47,420 nucleotides of DNA from Flavobacterium sp. (GTDB lineage: Bacteria > Bacteroidota > Bacteroidia > Flavobacteriales > Flavobacteriaceae). The stretch covers positions 1 through 47,420 of the forward strand of contig JANXVF010000129.1 of NCBI GenBank assembly GCA_025351785.1, given 5' to 3'. Each line of letters starts with the position of its first letter. Position 1 is the first letter of the stretch. Below are positions 10,391 to 19,289 of this stretch, piece after piece. The translations under genes were made by a program, and so were the position numbers. The notes under the pieces were generated by a model. That model searched no databases and was not told the DNA's origin. It saw nothing but the letters and a program-made list of their open reading frames with translations.

Positions 10391-11863
10391 ATGAAAGCAC
10401 ATTCCTCAAAAATTATCGGAGAAGGTTTAACTTATGATGATGTTTTACTCGTCCCAAATTATTCTGAAGTACTTCCACGCGAAGTAAATATCCAATCAAA
10501 ATTTTCTAGAAATATTACTTTAAACGTTCCCATAGTTTCTGCAGCAATGGATACGGTTACAGAAAGTTCAATGGCAATTGCAATGGCTCAAGAGGGAGGA
10601 ATCGGAGTTTTGCATAAAAATATGAGCATTGATCAGCAAGCAGCAAAAGTTAGAAAAGTTAAGCGAGCAGAATCTGGAATGATTATCGATCCAGTTACAT
10701 TACCACTAATCTCGACAGTAGGTGATGCAAAAATGTTAATGAAAGAACATGGCATTGGAGGAATTCCAGTTGTTGATGAATCAGGAATACTCAAAGGTAT
10801 TGTAACAAATAGAGACTTACGCTTTGAAAAAATAAATTCTCGTTCCATTTTAGAAGTAATGACATTCAAGAATTTAGTAACTGCAGCAAAAGGAACTACA
10901 CTTCAAGAAGCCGAGGGAATTTTACAACAAAATAAAATAGAAAAACTTCCTGTTATCGATGCCAACTATAAACTTATAGGATTAATTACTTTTAGAGATA
11001 TTACAAAACTTACCCAAAAACCGATAGCAAATAAAGACAAATTTGGACGTTTGCGTGTTGCAGCTGCAATAGGAGTTACTGCTGATGCATTGGAAAGAGC
11101 AACTGCTTTAGTAAATGCTGGTGTAGACGCAGTAGTAATCGATACAGCTCACGGTCACACACAAGGAGTTGTTACTGTTTTAAAACAAATAAAAGCAAGT
11201 TTTCCTACTTTGGATGTTGTTGTGGGAAATATTGCAACACCAGAAGCCGCACTATTTTTAGTAAAAAATGGCGCAGATGCTGTAAAAGTTGGAATTGGTC
11301 CTGGTTCTATTTGTACAACAAGAGTGATTGCTGGGGTTGGATTTCCGCAGTTCTCGGCTGTTCTCGAAGTTGCAGCCGCTCTAAAAGATTCTGGAGTTCC
11401 AGTAATTGCAGATGGTGGAATTCGTTACACAGGAGACATCCCAAAAGCAATAGCCGCAGGTGCATCATCAGTAATGTTAGGCTCACTTCTTGCTGGTACA
11501 AAAGAAAGTCCTGGCGAAACTATAATTTTTGAAGGACGAAAATTCAAATCCTATAGAGGGATGGGTTCTATAGAAGCAATGGAAGACGGCTCGAAAGATC
11601 GTTATTTTCAAGATGTTGAAGATGATGTAAAAAAACTAGTTCCAGAAGGAATTGTAGGACGTGTTCCTTACAAAGGTGAATTAAACGAAAGTATGCAACA
11701 ATTTATTGGTGGACTTAGAGCAGGAATGGGTTATTGTGGTGCTAAAGACGTTTTAACCTTGCAGGAAACTAGTAAATTTGTACGGATAACAACAAGTGGC
11801 ATAAGTGAAAGTCATCCTCATAATGTAACTATTACAAAGGAAGCACCTAATTATTCAAGATAA
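10391..11863 (+). CDS. guaB: Inosine-5'-monophosphate dehydrogenase
   Basis: 490 aa, the standard length. Catalyses NAD-dependent oxidation of IMP to XMP, the committed step of GMP synthesis. The N-terminal barrel strand [20 protein letters not shown] is followed by two CBS domains (residues ~95-205, [19 protein letters not shown] and [19 protein letters not shown]). The catalytic cysteine loop GPGSICTTR lies near residue 305, phosphate motifs [12 protein letters not shown] and [17 protein letters not shown] follow, and the mobile flap begins at YRGMGS. Preceded by a TAnnTTTG promoter box; single transcription unit. Confidence 0.96.
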   Translation: MKAHSSKIIGEGLTYDDVLLVPNYSEVLPREVNIQSKFSRNITLNVPIVSAAMDTVTESSMAIAMAQEGGIGVLHKNMSIDQQAAKVRKVKRAESGMIIDPVTLPLISTVGDAKMLMKEHGIGGIPVVDESGILKGIVTNRDLRFEKINSRSILEVMTFKNLVTAAKGTTLQEAEGILQQNKIEKLPVIDANYKLIGLITFRDITKLTQKPIANKDKFGRLRVAAAIGVTADALERATALVNAGVDAVVIDTAHGHTQGVVTVLKQIKASFPTLDVVVGNIATPEAALFLVKNGADAVKVGIGPGSICTTRVIAGVGFPQFSAVLEVAAALKDSGVPVIADGGIRYTGDIPKAIAAGASSVMLGSLLAGTKESPGETIIFEGRKFKSYRGMGSIEAMEDGSKDRYFQDVEDDVKKLVPEGIVGRVPYKGELNESMQQFIGGLRAGMGYCGAKDVLTLQETSKFVRITTSGISESHPHNVTITKEAPNYSR

Positions 11864-11914
11864 TTTTTAGTTAATACAAAATTCAATTTTTCTGTAAAAT
11901 ATAAGTTTCAATTA

Positions 11915-11932
11915 TTATTGAAATTTCAATAA
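11915..11932. promoter_or_regulatory. Perfect 18-bp operator palindrome
   Basis: TTATTGAAATTTCAATAA is a perfect inverted repeat. A further TTTCAA half-site lies just to the left (11906-11911), giving overlapping TTTCAA/TTGAAA dyads. The palindrome ends 7 bp before the -7 box at 11940, overlapping where the -33 element should be, which suits repression by the GbsR-type regulator encoded directly downstream. Confidence 0.6.
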
Positions 11933-11939
11933 CTATATT

Positions 11940-11947
11940 TATATTTG
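11940..11947 (+). promoter_or_regulatory. Candidate -7 box of the GbsR-type gene (TATATTTG)
   Basis: Exact TAnnTTTG match 6 bp before the ATG at 11954. The mRNA would be nearly leaderless, as also seen for pyrD. Confidence 0.45.
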
Positions 11948-11953
11948 TGTGTT

Positions 11954-12457
11954 ATGGAATATATTGAAGCCAAAAAAAAATTTGTTCAAACATGGGGAGC
12001 CTTAGGAAATCAGTGGGGAATAAACAAAACCATGGCTCAAATTCACGCACTTTTAATGGTTTCAAACGAAGCTATTTCGATGGAAGACATTATGGACGAA
12101 TTACAAATTTCACGTGGTAATGCTTCAATGAATCTCCGGGCTTTGATGGATTGGGGAATTGTTTATAAAGAATATAAAGCGGGTGAAAGAAGAGATTATT
12201 TTACTGCTGAACAGGATCTGGACGAACTTGCAGTAAAAATTGCAAAAGAAAGAAGCAAGCGCGAAATAAAACCTGCCTTAAAAATTTTAAAAGAGGTTTC
12301 TTCAATTAGTGCAAACAAAACAGAAGAGGAAAAACATTTTATAACCCAGACTTCAAAACTTTATGATTTTGTTTTGAAGGCAGACAATATGTTAGAAAAA
12401 ATAACAGAATTTAAAGACAATTGGCTGGGAAGATTAGTGATAAAAATTATGAAATAA
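11954..12457 (+). CDS. GbsR/MarR-family transcriptional regulator
   Basis: 167 aa from the ATG at 11954; the longer frame starting with TTG at 11945 overlaps the promoter box and is rejected. The sequence MEYIEAKKKFVQTWGALGNQWGINKTMAQIHALL is characteristic of the GbsR-like branch (COG1510) of MarR regulators. The winged helix-turn-helix spans residues ~30-90, with a likely recognition helix in ISRGNASMNLRALMDWG and wing YKAGERRDYF. An amphipathic C-terminal helix region probably mediates dimerisation. The 18-bp palindrome in its promoter suggests autoregulation. The DUF2071 gene 46 bp downstream may be co-transcribed. Confidence 0.85.
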   Translation: MEYIEAKKKFVQTWGALGNQWGINKTMAQIHALLMVSNEAISMEDIMDELQISRGNASMNLRALMDWGIVYKEYKAGERRDYFTAEQDLDELAVKIAKERSKREIKPALKILKEVSSISANKTEEEKHFITQTSKLYDFVLKADNMLEKITEFKDNWLGRLVIKIMK

Positions 12458-12503
12458 AAAAAAATCTTAATCTAAATTATTCTAAAAGTTAAAAAAATAT
12501 ATA

Positions 12504-13211
12504 ATGAGTTTTCTTACTGCCGAATGGAATGATCTAGCAATGTTAAATTATGAAATTAATCCAAGTATTTTAAAAAAATATATTCCAAAAGGAACAGAAT
12601 TAGATTTATGGAACGGAAAATGTTTTGTGAGCCTAATTGGATTTATGTTTGAAAATGTAAAAATATTGGGCATAAAAATTCCATTTCATACAAACTTTGA
12701 AGAAGTAAATTTGCGCTTTTATGTTAAGCATTTTGAAAAAGGAAAATGGAAACGCGGTACTGTTTTTATAAAAGAAATTGTTCCTAAATATGCAGTGACT
12801 TTAATAGCAAACTTACTATATAACGAACATTATGAGACTTTAAAAATGCGACATCAAAGATCTGAAAGTGAAGCATCAAAAACTTTTATATATCAGTGGA
12901 AAAAGCATAATAAATGGAATTCAATCGAGGTTAAAACTACTAAAAATACTATGCCGATAGAAAAAAATTCTGAGGCAGAGTTTATTACAGAACATTATTA
13001 TGGTTACACAAAATTTAATGAAAATAAAACGGTTGAGTATGAAGTTACACATCCTAGATGGAATCAACTCGATGTAATTAATTTTAAAGTAGATGTAGAT
13101 TTTAAATCAATATACGGAAAAGATTTTGAAATTTTACAACTTTTAAAACCTACATCGGTTCTTTTAGCACTGGGTTCTAAAATAACAATTGAAGGAAAAA
13201 AAATAATCTAA
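12504..13211 (+). CDS. DUF2071 (YqjF-like) family protein
   Basis: 235 aa, soluble, no signal peptide. The opening MSFLTAEWNDLAMLNYEINPSIL, the following YIPKGTELDLWNGKCFVSLIGFMF and the NLRFYV segment match the DUF2071/YqjF family, whose biochemical role is not established. It follows the GbsR-type regulator on the same strand, so a shared transcript under the same operator is plausible. Nothing suggests truncation. Confidence 0.8.
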   Translation: MSFLTAEWNDLAMLNYEINPSILKKYIPKGTELDLWNGKCFVSLIGFMFENVKILGIKIPFHTNFEEVNLRFYVKHFEKGKWKRGTVFIKEIVPKYAVTLIANLLYNEHYETLKMRHQRSESEASKTFIYQWKKHNKWNSIEVKTTKNTMPIEKNSEAEFITEHYYGYTKFNENKTVEYEVTHPRWNQLDVINFKVDVDFKSIYGKDFEILQLLKPTSVLLALGSKITIEGKKII

Positions 13212-13331
13212 ATTTATATAATTATCTCATGAAAATAAATAAATCTGTAAACTTACTTGACAAATACTTTAGATTTTTTCAGATTTCTAAACTTTAATTT
13301 TTTAAATGAAAATACCAAAAAAAATTTAATC

Positions 13332-14147
13332 TTAGCTAAAAAATAATAGTAACAACCACCAAATTACAGGAATGCTTTCGACCCAAAAATTAGTGTAATA
13401 CTTTGATTTTTTTTGGTTAGCAAACCATAAAAATAAAAATGAAGTAACTGCGATTCCAACTTTTAATAGTAAAACTTTAAGGTTGGAGTCATGATTTATA
13501 AATTCAAGAAGTAAAAAAAAGACTAATAATAAACTACCAATTCTTTTTGTATTTAATACACCTATTTGTTGGGGTACAGTTTCTAAATTAGGATTATCAT
13601 TTTTCAAATCTATAATTTCAAAAATTAGAATTAAAACAAATAAAATAGTAAAACGCTGTAAAGCAAAAGGGAATAAAATCTGTGTAAAATTTATTCCAGA
13701 ATTTACAATTGGCAAAAAAAGGGTTACTCCTACCCAGCTTAATGCAACGATATAAATTTTGATTCCTGCCCAATTTCTTGCATTACTGCGGTTTGGAAAA
13801 AAAGGTAATGTGTAAAGTAAAGTAACTCCAAAAAAAATAAGAGCTATAATTTGTGTTATTCTTTGAAGTTGTAAATAAAAGTATCCTGTTGCTATAAATG
13901 AAAATAAACTTAACACTAAAATACATTTTAATTCTATTCGTAATCGAAATTTTTGTTCGTGAACCAATGAATTATATTTTACAAAATTATAACCAACGAT
14001 TGTACCAAAAAAAGCAAAGTAAACTACCGAATTTTCATAAGGAATCTTTACCATATATTGTGTCATTCTAACAAAAGAAAAAACAGCCAATGCCACATGT
14101 ATACTAGAATTTATATAAAAATCTAAAAGAAGTTTTAAAAATTTCAT
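13332..14147 (-). CDS. UbiA-like integral membrane protein
   Basis: 271 aa from the ATG at 14147 (MKFLKLLLDFYINSSIHVALAV); an upstream in-frame start at 14180 is possible. Seven to nine hydrophobic helices are seen. The segment FEIIDLKNDNPN resembles the second Asp-rich motif of UbiA prenyltransferases, and the following region (PQQIGVLNTKRI) also fits. The first Asp-rich motif (NDxxDxxxD) is replaced by NFVKYNSLVHEQ, so prenyltransferase activity is doubtful. Divergent from gcvP. Confidence 0.65.
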   Translation of the reverse strand: MKFLKLLLDFYINSSIHVALAVFSFVRMTQYMVKIPYENSVVYFAFFGTIVGYNFVKYNSLVHEQKFRLRIELKCILVLSLFSFIATGYFYLQLQRITQIIALIFFGVTLLYTLPFFPNRSNARNWAGIKIYIVALSWVGVTLFLPIVNSGINFTQILFPFALQRFTILFVLILIFEIIDLKNDNPNLETVPQQIGVLNTKRIGSLLLVFFLLLEFINHDSNLKVLLLKVGIAVTSFLFLWFANQKKSKYYTNFWVESIPVIWWLLLLFFS

Positions 14148-14244
14148 TCTCAAAAATAATGATAATGTTGATAACCACACTTAAAAGTTAAAAAATCAAT
14201 AAAAAATTAGAGCTTGTTTAACTAAAATTTTCGATTGTAATAAG

Positions 14245-14252
14245 TATTTTTG
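14245..14252 (+). promoter_or_regulatory. Candidate -7 box of gcvP (TATTTTTG)
   Basis: Exact TAnnTTTG match 41 bp before the gcvP ATG. A -33 element at the expected distance is not clear. Confidence 0.45.
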
Positions 14253-14293
14253 CTAGATAAAATATAACTATCCAAAATTAATATTTAGTATAA

Positions 14294-17137
14294 ATGAAAC
14301 AAGACGGATTTGCAATACGCCATTTAGGTCCACGTGAAAGCGACTTAAAAAAAATGTTTGAAACTATAGGGATTGAAACTCTAGATCAATTGATTTACGA
14401 AACAATTCCGTCTGATATCAGATTAAAAAACGAATTAATTTTAGATAAACCAATGACCGAGTATGAATATTTAAATCATATTCAGGAACTTGGAAAAAAG
14501 AATAAAATTTTCAAATCATACATTGGTCTAGGATATCACCCTGCGATTGTTCCAGCAGTAATACAAAGAAATATTTTTGAAAATCCAGGATGGTATACTG
14601 CATACACACCTTATCAGGCTGAAATTGCACAAGGAAGGTTGGAAGCAATATTAAATTTCCAAACCACAGTTATTGAGCTCTCGGGAATGGAAATTGCAAA
14701 TGCATCATTGCTTGACGAAAGTACTGCTGCTGCAGAAGCAATGGCATTATTATTTGACGTTAGAACTAGAGATCAAAAGAAAAATAGTATAAATAAATTT
14801 TTTGTTTCTGAAGAAGTATTGCCACAAACAATTTCAGTTTTACAAACACGGTCGGCGCCTATAGGAGTTGAATTAGTAATTGGAAATCATGAAACTTTTA
14901 AATTTTCAAGTGATTTTTATGGTGCTATTTTACAATATCCAGGGAAGTATGGTCAGGTAAATGATTATGCCGGGTTTATAGCTAAGGCTAAATCAAGCGA
15001 AATTAAAGTGGCTGTTGCATGTGATATTTTATCGCTAATAAAATTAATTCCTCCAGGCGAAATGGGAGCTGATGTTGTAGTTGGCACAACGCAACGCTTT
15101 GGGATTCCAATGGGATATGGTGGTCCACATGCCGCGTTTTTTGCCACAAAAGAAGAATATAAAAGATCTATGCCGGGCAGAATTATTGGCGTAACGATAG
15201 ATACTAATGGAAATCGTGCCTTGAGAATGGCTTTACAAACGCGAGAACAACATATAAAACGAGAGAAAGCCACATCAAATATTTGTACTGCTCAGGTTTT
15301 ACTGGCGGTTATGGCTGGTATGTATGCAGTATATCATGGCCCAAAAGGATTAGAATTTATTGCCGAAAAAGTTCATGCAACTGCAGTTACACTTGCTGAT
15401 GCTTTAAACAAACTTGGGGTTTATCAAACAAACACTGCGTTTTTTGATACAATTTGCGTAAAAGCTGATTCAAAAAAAATAAAAGAAATTGCCGAAAAAC
15501 ATGAAGTAAATTTTTATTATATAGATGAAAATACAATTTCTATATCGTTGAACGAAACAACATCTATCGAAGATATAAATCAAATTATAGAAATTTTTGC
15601 TCAAGCAACAAACAAAGAATCATTTAAAATTGTTGCATTAAATTATGATAAAAATTTTCCTTCAAATTTAGAACGAAGTTCATCATTTTTGAATCATAAT
15701 GTTTTTAATACCCATCATTCTGAAACTAGTTTAATGCGTTACATTAAAAAACTTGAAAAGAAAGACTTAGCTTTAAATCATTCTATGATTTCATTAGGAT
15801 CTTGTACAATGAAACTAAATGCTGCAGCAGAAATGTTACCACTCTCGATGGGAATGTGGAACAATATTCATCCCTTTGCTCCTATTGAACAAGCAGAAGG
15901 ATATCGAATAATGTTGAAAAAACTGGAAGAACAATTAAATGTTATAACAGGTTTTGCGGGTACTACCTTGCAACCAAATTCTGGTGCACAAGGCGAATAT
16001 GCTGGATTAATGACTATTAGAGCCTATCATATTTCGAGAGGCGATTTGCATAGAAATGTGTGTTTAATTCCATCATCAGCTCACGGAACAAATCCTGCAT
16101 CTGCTGCAATGGCAGGAATGGAGATTATTGTAACTAAAACAATGGATAATGGTAACATTGATGTAGAAGATTTAAGAGAAAAAGCACTATTATACAAAGA
16201 TAATTTATCTTGTTTAATGGTAACTTATCCTTCTACACACGGAGTTTTTGAAAGTGCTATTAAAGAAATCACTCAAATAATTCATGACAATGGGGGTCAA
16301 GTTTATATGGATGGAGCAAATATGAATGCACAAGTAGGTTTAACCAATCCAGCCACTATTGGAGCCGATGTTTGTCATTTAAATTTACATAAAACTTTTG
16401 CTATTCCTCATGGTGGTGGCGGTCCAGGCGTTGGGCCGATTTGTGTAGCACCACAACTAGTTCCATTTTTGCCTACAAATCCTATAATTCCAACTGGTGG
16501 AAACAAAGCTATAACAGCTATTTCGGGCGCTCCCTTTGGATCTGCTTTGGTTTGTTTAATTTCATACGGTTACATCTGCATGTTGGGAGCAGAAGGAGTT
16601 ACAAACGCTACAAAATATGCAATTTTAAATGCAAATTATATAAAAGCTAAACTCGAAAACTATTTTCCTATTTTATATTCTGGAGAAATGGGTCGTGCAG
16701 CACACGAAATGATAATTGATTGCCGTTCGTTTAAACAAAACGGAATTGAAGTTGTAGATATTGCAAAACGATTGATGGATTATGGTTTTCATGCGCCAAC
16801 TGTTTCTTTTCCTGTAAATGGAACTATGATGATTGAACCCACAGAAAGCGAAGATGTTGCAGAGTTAGACCGTTTTTGTGATGCAATGATTTCTATTAAA
16901 AAAGAAATTGATACCTGTAATGCTGACGATGTAAATAATATTTTGAAAAATGCACCTCATACTTTGGCAATGCTTACTTCTGATGTTTGGAATATGCCCT
17001 ACACCAGAGAAACCGCAGCTTTCCCACTAGATTATATTGCGGATAATAAATTTTGGCCTACAGTAAGACGAACAGATGATGCCTATGGAGATAGAAACTT
17101 AGTTTGTAGTTGCGCTCCAATTGAAGCATACATGTAA
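14294..17137 (+). CDS. gcvP: Glycine dehydrogenase (decarboxylating), P protein
   Basis: 947 aa, a single-chain P protein of the glycine cleavage system, as in most Gram-negatives. PLP-dependent decarboxylation of glycine with transfer of the aminomethyl group to lipoylated GcvH. The N-terminal half starts FAIRHLGPRESDLKKMF and has GYHPAIVPAVIQRNIFENPGWYTAYTPYQ (split here: GYHPAIVPAVIQRN, then GWYTAYTPYQ). The C-terminal half has SLGSCTMKLNAAAEM and the PLP lysine in NLHKTFAIPHGGGGPG near residue 700. GcvH and GcvT are not in the window. A strong terminator follows. Confidence 0.96.
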   Translation: MKQDGFAIRHLGPRESDLKKMFETIGIETLDQLIYETIPSDIRLKNELILDKPMTEYEYLNHIQELGKKNKIFKSYIGLGYHPAIVPAVIQRNIFENPGWYTAYTPYQAEIAQGRLEAILNFQTTVIELSGMEIANASLLDESTAAAEAMALLFDVRTRDQKKNSINKFFVSEEVLPQTISVLQTRSAPIGVELVIGNHETFKFSSDFYGAILQYPGKYGQVNDYAGFIAKAKSSEIKVAVACDILSLIKLIPPGEMGADVVVGTTQRFGIPMGYGGPHAAFFATKEEYKRSMPGRIIGVTIDTNGNRALRMALQTREQHIKREKATSNICTAQVLLAVMAGMYAVYHGPKGLEFIAEKVHATAVTLADALNKLGVYQTNTAFFDTICVKADSKKIKEIAEKHEVNFYYIDENTISISLNETTSIEDINQIIEIFAQATNKESFKIVALNYDKNFPSNLERSSSFLNHNVFNTHHSETSLMRYIKKLEKKDLALNHSMISLGSCTMKLNAAAEMLPLSMGMWNNIHPFAPIEQAEGYRIMLKKLEEQLNVITGFAGTTLQPNSGAQGEYAGLMTIRAYHISRGDLHRNVCLIPSSAHGTNPASAAMAGMEIIVTKTMDNGNIDVEDLREKALLYKDNLSCLMVTYPSTHGVFESAIKEITQIIHDNGGQVYMDGANMNAQVGLTNPATIGADVCHLNLHKTFAIPHGGGGPGVGPICVAPQLVPFLPTNPIIPTGGNKAITAISGAPFGSALVCLISYGYICMLGAEGVTNATKYAILNANYIKAKLENYFPILYSGEMGRAAHEMIIDCRSFKQNGIEVVDIAKRLMDYGFHAPTVSFPVNGTMMIEPTESEDVAELDRFCDAMISIKKEIDTCNADDVNNILKNAPHTLAMLTSDVWNMPYTRETAAFPLDYIADNKFWPTVRRTDDAYGDRNLVCSCAPIEAYM

Positions 17138-17158
17138 CAATTTTAAATAATTAATATT

Positions 17159-17203
17159 AAGGTTGAAAGCTAAAATTATATTAGTTTTCAACCTTTTTTT
17201 TAA
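17159..17203 (+). terminator. Rho-independent terminator of gcvP
   Basis: AAGGTTGAAAGCT (17159-17171) pairs with AGTTTTCAACCTT (17183-17195), with one wobble pair and an 11-nt loop, followed by a run of T. It lies 22 bp after the gcvP stop. Confidence 0.85.
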
Positions 17204-17692
17204 ATCAAATTTCAACTAAACTTTCAAGAGGAACAATATAAAACACAAGATGATTTTTATATATTTTAGTAGATAAGTTTTATAAACAAATTCATTGTTG
17301 TCCGATAAAAAACTAATTCTAGAATTTAAGGTGTTGAATATAATGTGTATTCTTATTTAGTTTGAAGGTTATCCTAGTTTACAATTAAAAAAAATAGCAC
17401 ACTAATTTTAACGGATTAAACAGATTTACTCAGATAGAATCCGTAAAATATGTATAATATGTGTCGAAAAATAAGCCACATATAAGTAAAATATTTTTAT
17501 CGGACTTTAATGAAACAAATTATTAAAAGATGATACTCTAAATTTTTATTTTTAGGGAATTTGTCAAAATAAAAATTGGAAACACTTACCAATATTAGTA
17601 ACCTTTTGGTCAACTTATTTCAGGAATAGTAATTTTTAAATTTACTACCTCATGCGAGAGGTTTCGTGGGGTACGGTGGCTACTAGGTTTGC
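17204..17692. other. Gene-less 490-bp stretch
   Basis: No credible coding region. It holds the 206-bp inverted-repeat-bounded element at 17300-17505 and, at 17640-17695, a short GC-richer patch with the hairpin CCTCatgcGAGaGG and GTGGGGTACGG, directly after the hepT stop in transcription order. The patch could be a hepT terminator or an element end. Confidence 0.5.
17300..17505. mobile_element. MITE-like element with 12-bp perfect terminal inverted repeats
   Basis: GTCCGATAAAAA (17300-17311) and TTTTTATCGGAC (17494-17505) are perfect inverted repeats bounding 206 bp of non-coding AT-rich DNA. This is the size and form of a miniature inverted-repeat element left by an insertion sequence. No convincing target-site duplication was found, and no transposase is present in the window. 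Confidence 0.45.
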
Positions 17693-18052
17693 CTAATATG
17701 TCTTTAAATCTGAAATAATTTGAGCAATTTGGACTTTTAATAATGGTATATTTGTTACTGCTGTTTCCCAAATAGTTTCTAACCTCATACTGAAATACTC
17801 GTGAGATACAAAATTTCTCATACCACGTATTTTGTGCCATTCAATAATTGGATATTTCTGTTTTGTTTCTTCTGTAATATGATTCGAAGCTTCTCCAATA
17901 ATTTCAAAATTCCGAAGCATTGCATCTTGTTCTACCCATTTACTTTTAAAAACTTCAACAGTTTTACAAAAATTTACTAAAAACTCAATTCTTTCTATAC
18001 AATCTATAATATGTCCAAGTCTGAATAAATCACTTTCTGTATTATGCTTCAT
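17693..18052 (-). CDS. hepT: HEPN-domain toxin, HepT-like (DUF86)
   Basis: 119 aa, all-helical HEPN protein. The RNase motif Rx4HxY is present as RNFVSHEY near residues 79-86, and GEASNHITEETKQKYPIIEWHKIRGMRN is the typical preceding helix pair (seen as GEASNHIT, then WHKIRGMRN). In the characterised systems the partner nucleotidyltransferase modifies the tyrosine of this motif with AMP and so neutralises the toxin. The ATG at 18052 overlaps the end of mntA by 11 bp, a translational-coupling arrangement usual for this pair. Confidence 0.9.
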   Translation of the reverse strand: MKHNTESDLFRLGHIIDCIERIEFLVNFCKTVEVFKSKWVEQDAMLRNFEIIGEASNHITEETKQKYPIIEWHKIRGMRNFVSHEYFSMRLETIWETAVTNIPLLKVQIAQIISDLKTY

Positions 18053-18329
18053 AAACTATTTTTGCATCATTTAAAATTTGTTCTTTTAATCTAGGGTGTA
18101 TAGCTGTAAATTCAACTAAATCGACTTCTTTATGTAGTTTTTCTTGCAATTCTATTTTCAAACCAGCCAAATCAAATAGGCTGTATTTTGAATCAAATGA
18201 GTACAAAATATCTATATCACTATCTTCTGTGTTTTCATCACGAGAATAAGAGCCAAAAACTCCAATCTTAGTTGGTTTAAATGGCTTTAAAGTATTGATA
18301 ATGATGTTAATTTGTTGTTCTGAAATCAT
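18042..18329 (-). CDS. mntA: Minimal nucleotidyltransferase antitoxin, MntA-like
   Basis: 95 aa. The pol-beta nucleotidyltransferase signature GVFGSYSRDENTEDSDIDIL (residues ~24-43) contains GSxxR and the paired catalytic aspartates SDIDIL; a third Asp is in KEVDLVEF. The family transfers AMP to the HepT tyrosine. First gene of the two-gene operon. It sits at the left end of the cassette island. Confidence 0.9.
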   Translation of the reverse strand: MISEQQINIIINTLKPFKPTKIGVFGSYSRDENTEDSDIDILYSFDSKYSLFDLAGLKIELQEKLHKEVDLVEFTAIHPRLKEQILNDAKIVYEA

Positions 18330-18661
18330 AATACAAATGTATAGAATTTATTATACTTAATTAACGAATTTTACTAGAAACAAGACATAAAAACTACAAC
18401 TTTTTACTGTTTAGTTTGTTTGCTTTTAGTTTCTATATGGGCACAGATTGCACCCGAGGCTTTTGCAAAACAGACGAAGTAAATCTCCGCTATCGTTTGT
18501 TTTTAAAGTATTTGCGCGCGATTGGGTTCACCGAAGTTGGAGACTAAGTTAGCCATATGTTTAGATTTAAAACCAAACTTGCAAACACAAACCAAACTTT
18601 AAATTAAAGCCCAAAACCCGCCATATTGCCAAACTGCTGTTGTGTGCTCGTGGCTATTGTC
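18330..18661. other. Gene-less region with a diverged attC-like site (copy B)
   Basis: Right after the stop of the NTF2-like gene (minus strand) comes the end box GAGCACACAAC (18639-18649) and an arm GCAGTTTGGCAATATGGCGG (18618-18637). A weakly matching opposite arm lies near 18465-18480, and GGTGCAATCTGTGCCC ends the unit near 18437-18455. It is GC-richer than its surroundings and has no ORF. Box order matches copies A and D; the sequence is otherwise different. Confidence 0.45.
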
Positions 18662-19105
18662 TCACTTTATAGGTTTTGTTGTCATACGTTTAATATGCCA
18701 ACCTTGTTTGCCTAGCCACACCCATTGTACTTCATATTCGCCTTTCACTATTATAGTATCTTTCTCTGATAGTACGTCTGTTTGGATATAATTTCCTTTT
18801 TGAATGGCACCGTCCCGAGAGAGTTCAATGGACTTAGTTTTTGAAATTTGGGACAAAACTTGAATATGCTTAAAAGAAGATAAAAATTTCCTTATAGAAT
18901 CTCTCCCAATCGCAATGTCGCCCATATTTCCGTCAGCAGAGTATAGTTGTGAAATAGAATCAGCGTCTAATTTTTGAATTAAATGGTCATAATATTTCAT
19001 TGCCGACTCAACACCTAATTTGTCGTGTTTTAAAGTATTACAAGAAACTTGAAGAAAAATGAATATTAAAAAAACCGAAATGAAGAGTTTTGAGTTAGGG
19101 AGCAT
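18662..19105 (-). CDS. NTF2-like (DUF4440-type) lipoprotein
   Basis: 147 aa. The signal peptide ends in FLQVSCNTL, a type II lipobox with Cys at ~22, so this is a periplasm-facing lipoprotein. The rest resembles NTF2/SnoaL-type small domains: ESAMKYYDHLIQKLDADSIS (helix 1), LYSADGNMGDIAIGRDSIRKFL, and the closing beta strands EVQWVWLGKQGWHIKRMTT. No catalytic role can be assigned. It is one gene of the cassette series and is followed by attC-like copy B; its upstream boundary box is lost in the hybrid copy C. Confidence 0.75.
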   Translation of the reverse strand: MLPNSKLFISVFLIFIFLQVSCNTLKHDKLGVESAMKYYDHLIQKLDADSISQLYSADGNMGDIAIGRDSIRKFLSSFKHIQVLSQISKTKSIELSRDGAIQKGNYIQTDVLSEKDTIIVKGEYEVQWVWLGKQGWHIKRMTTKPIK

Positions 19106-19130
19106 ATAAAATTGAAGTTTAGGATTTAAG

Positions 19131-19281
19131 CTATACCGCTGTGGCGCAAAACATTTTGTTGTTTCTCGTTAGTTGCGAACTTCGGAACTGATTATTTTCT
19201 GTTAAAGATAAAATTTCTTGAGGAAAATAAACGTGAATTTTGCACTATTTTCGCCATTTCTTGAAACCGCTGTTGGCAGAC
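19131..19281 (-). repeat. attC-like site, copy C (hybrid or degenerate)
   Basis: On the minus strand the box GTCTGCCAAC (19272-19281) follows the upstream gene's stop, then the arm GGTTTCAAGAAATGGCGAA (19250-19268), identical to that of copy D. The far half instead matches copy A: ~69 bp at 19172-19240 differ from 492-560 at only about seven positions. The far arm does not pair well with the near arm and the terminal box is degraded, so this copy seems to be a recombinant of two site types. Confidence 0.6.
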
Positions 19282-19289
19282 GTATTTAC

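Noticed and set aside
17610..17840. A 76-codon minus-strand ORF overlapping hepT
   Set aside because: It shadows the hepT C-terminus in another frame and its remainder is a GC-richer hairpin region.
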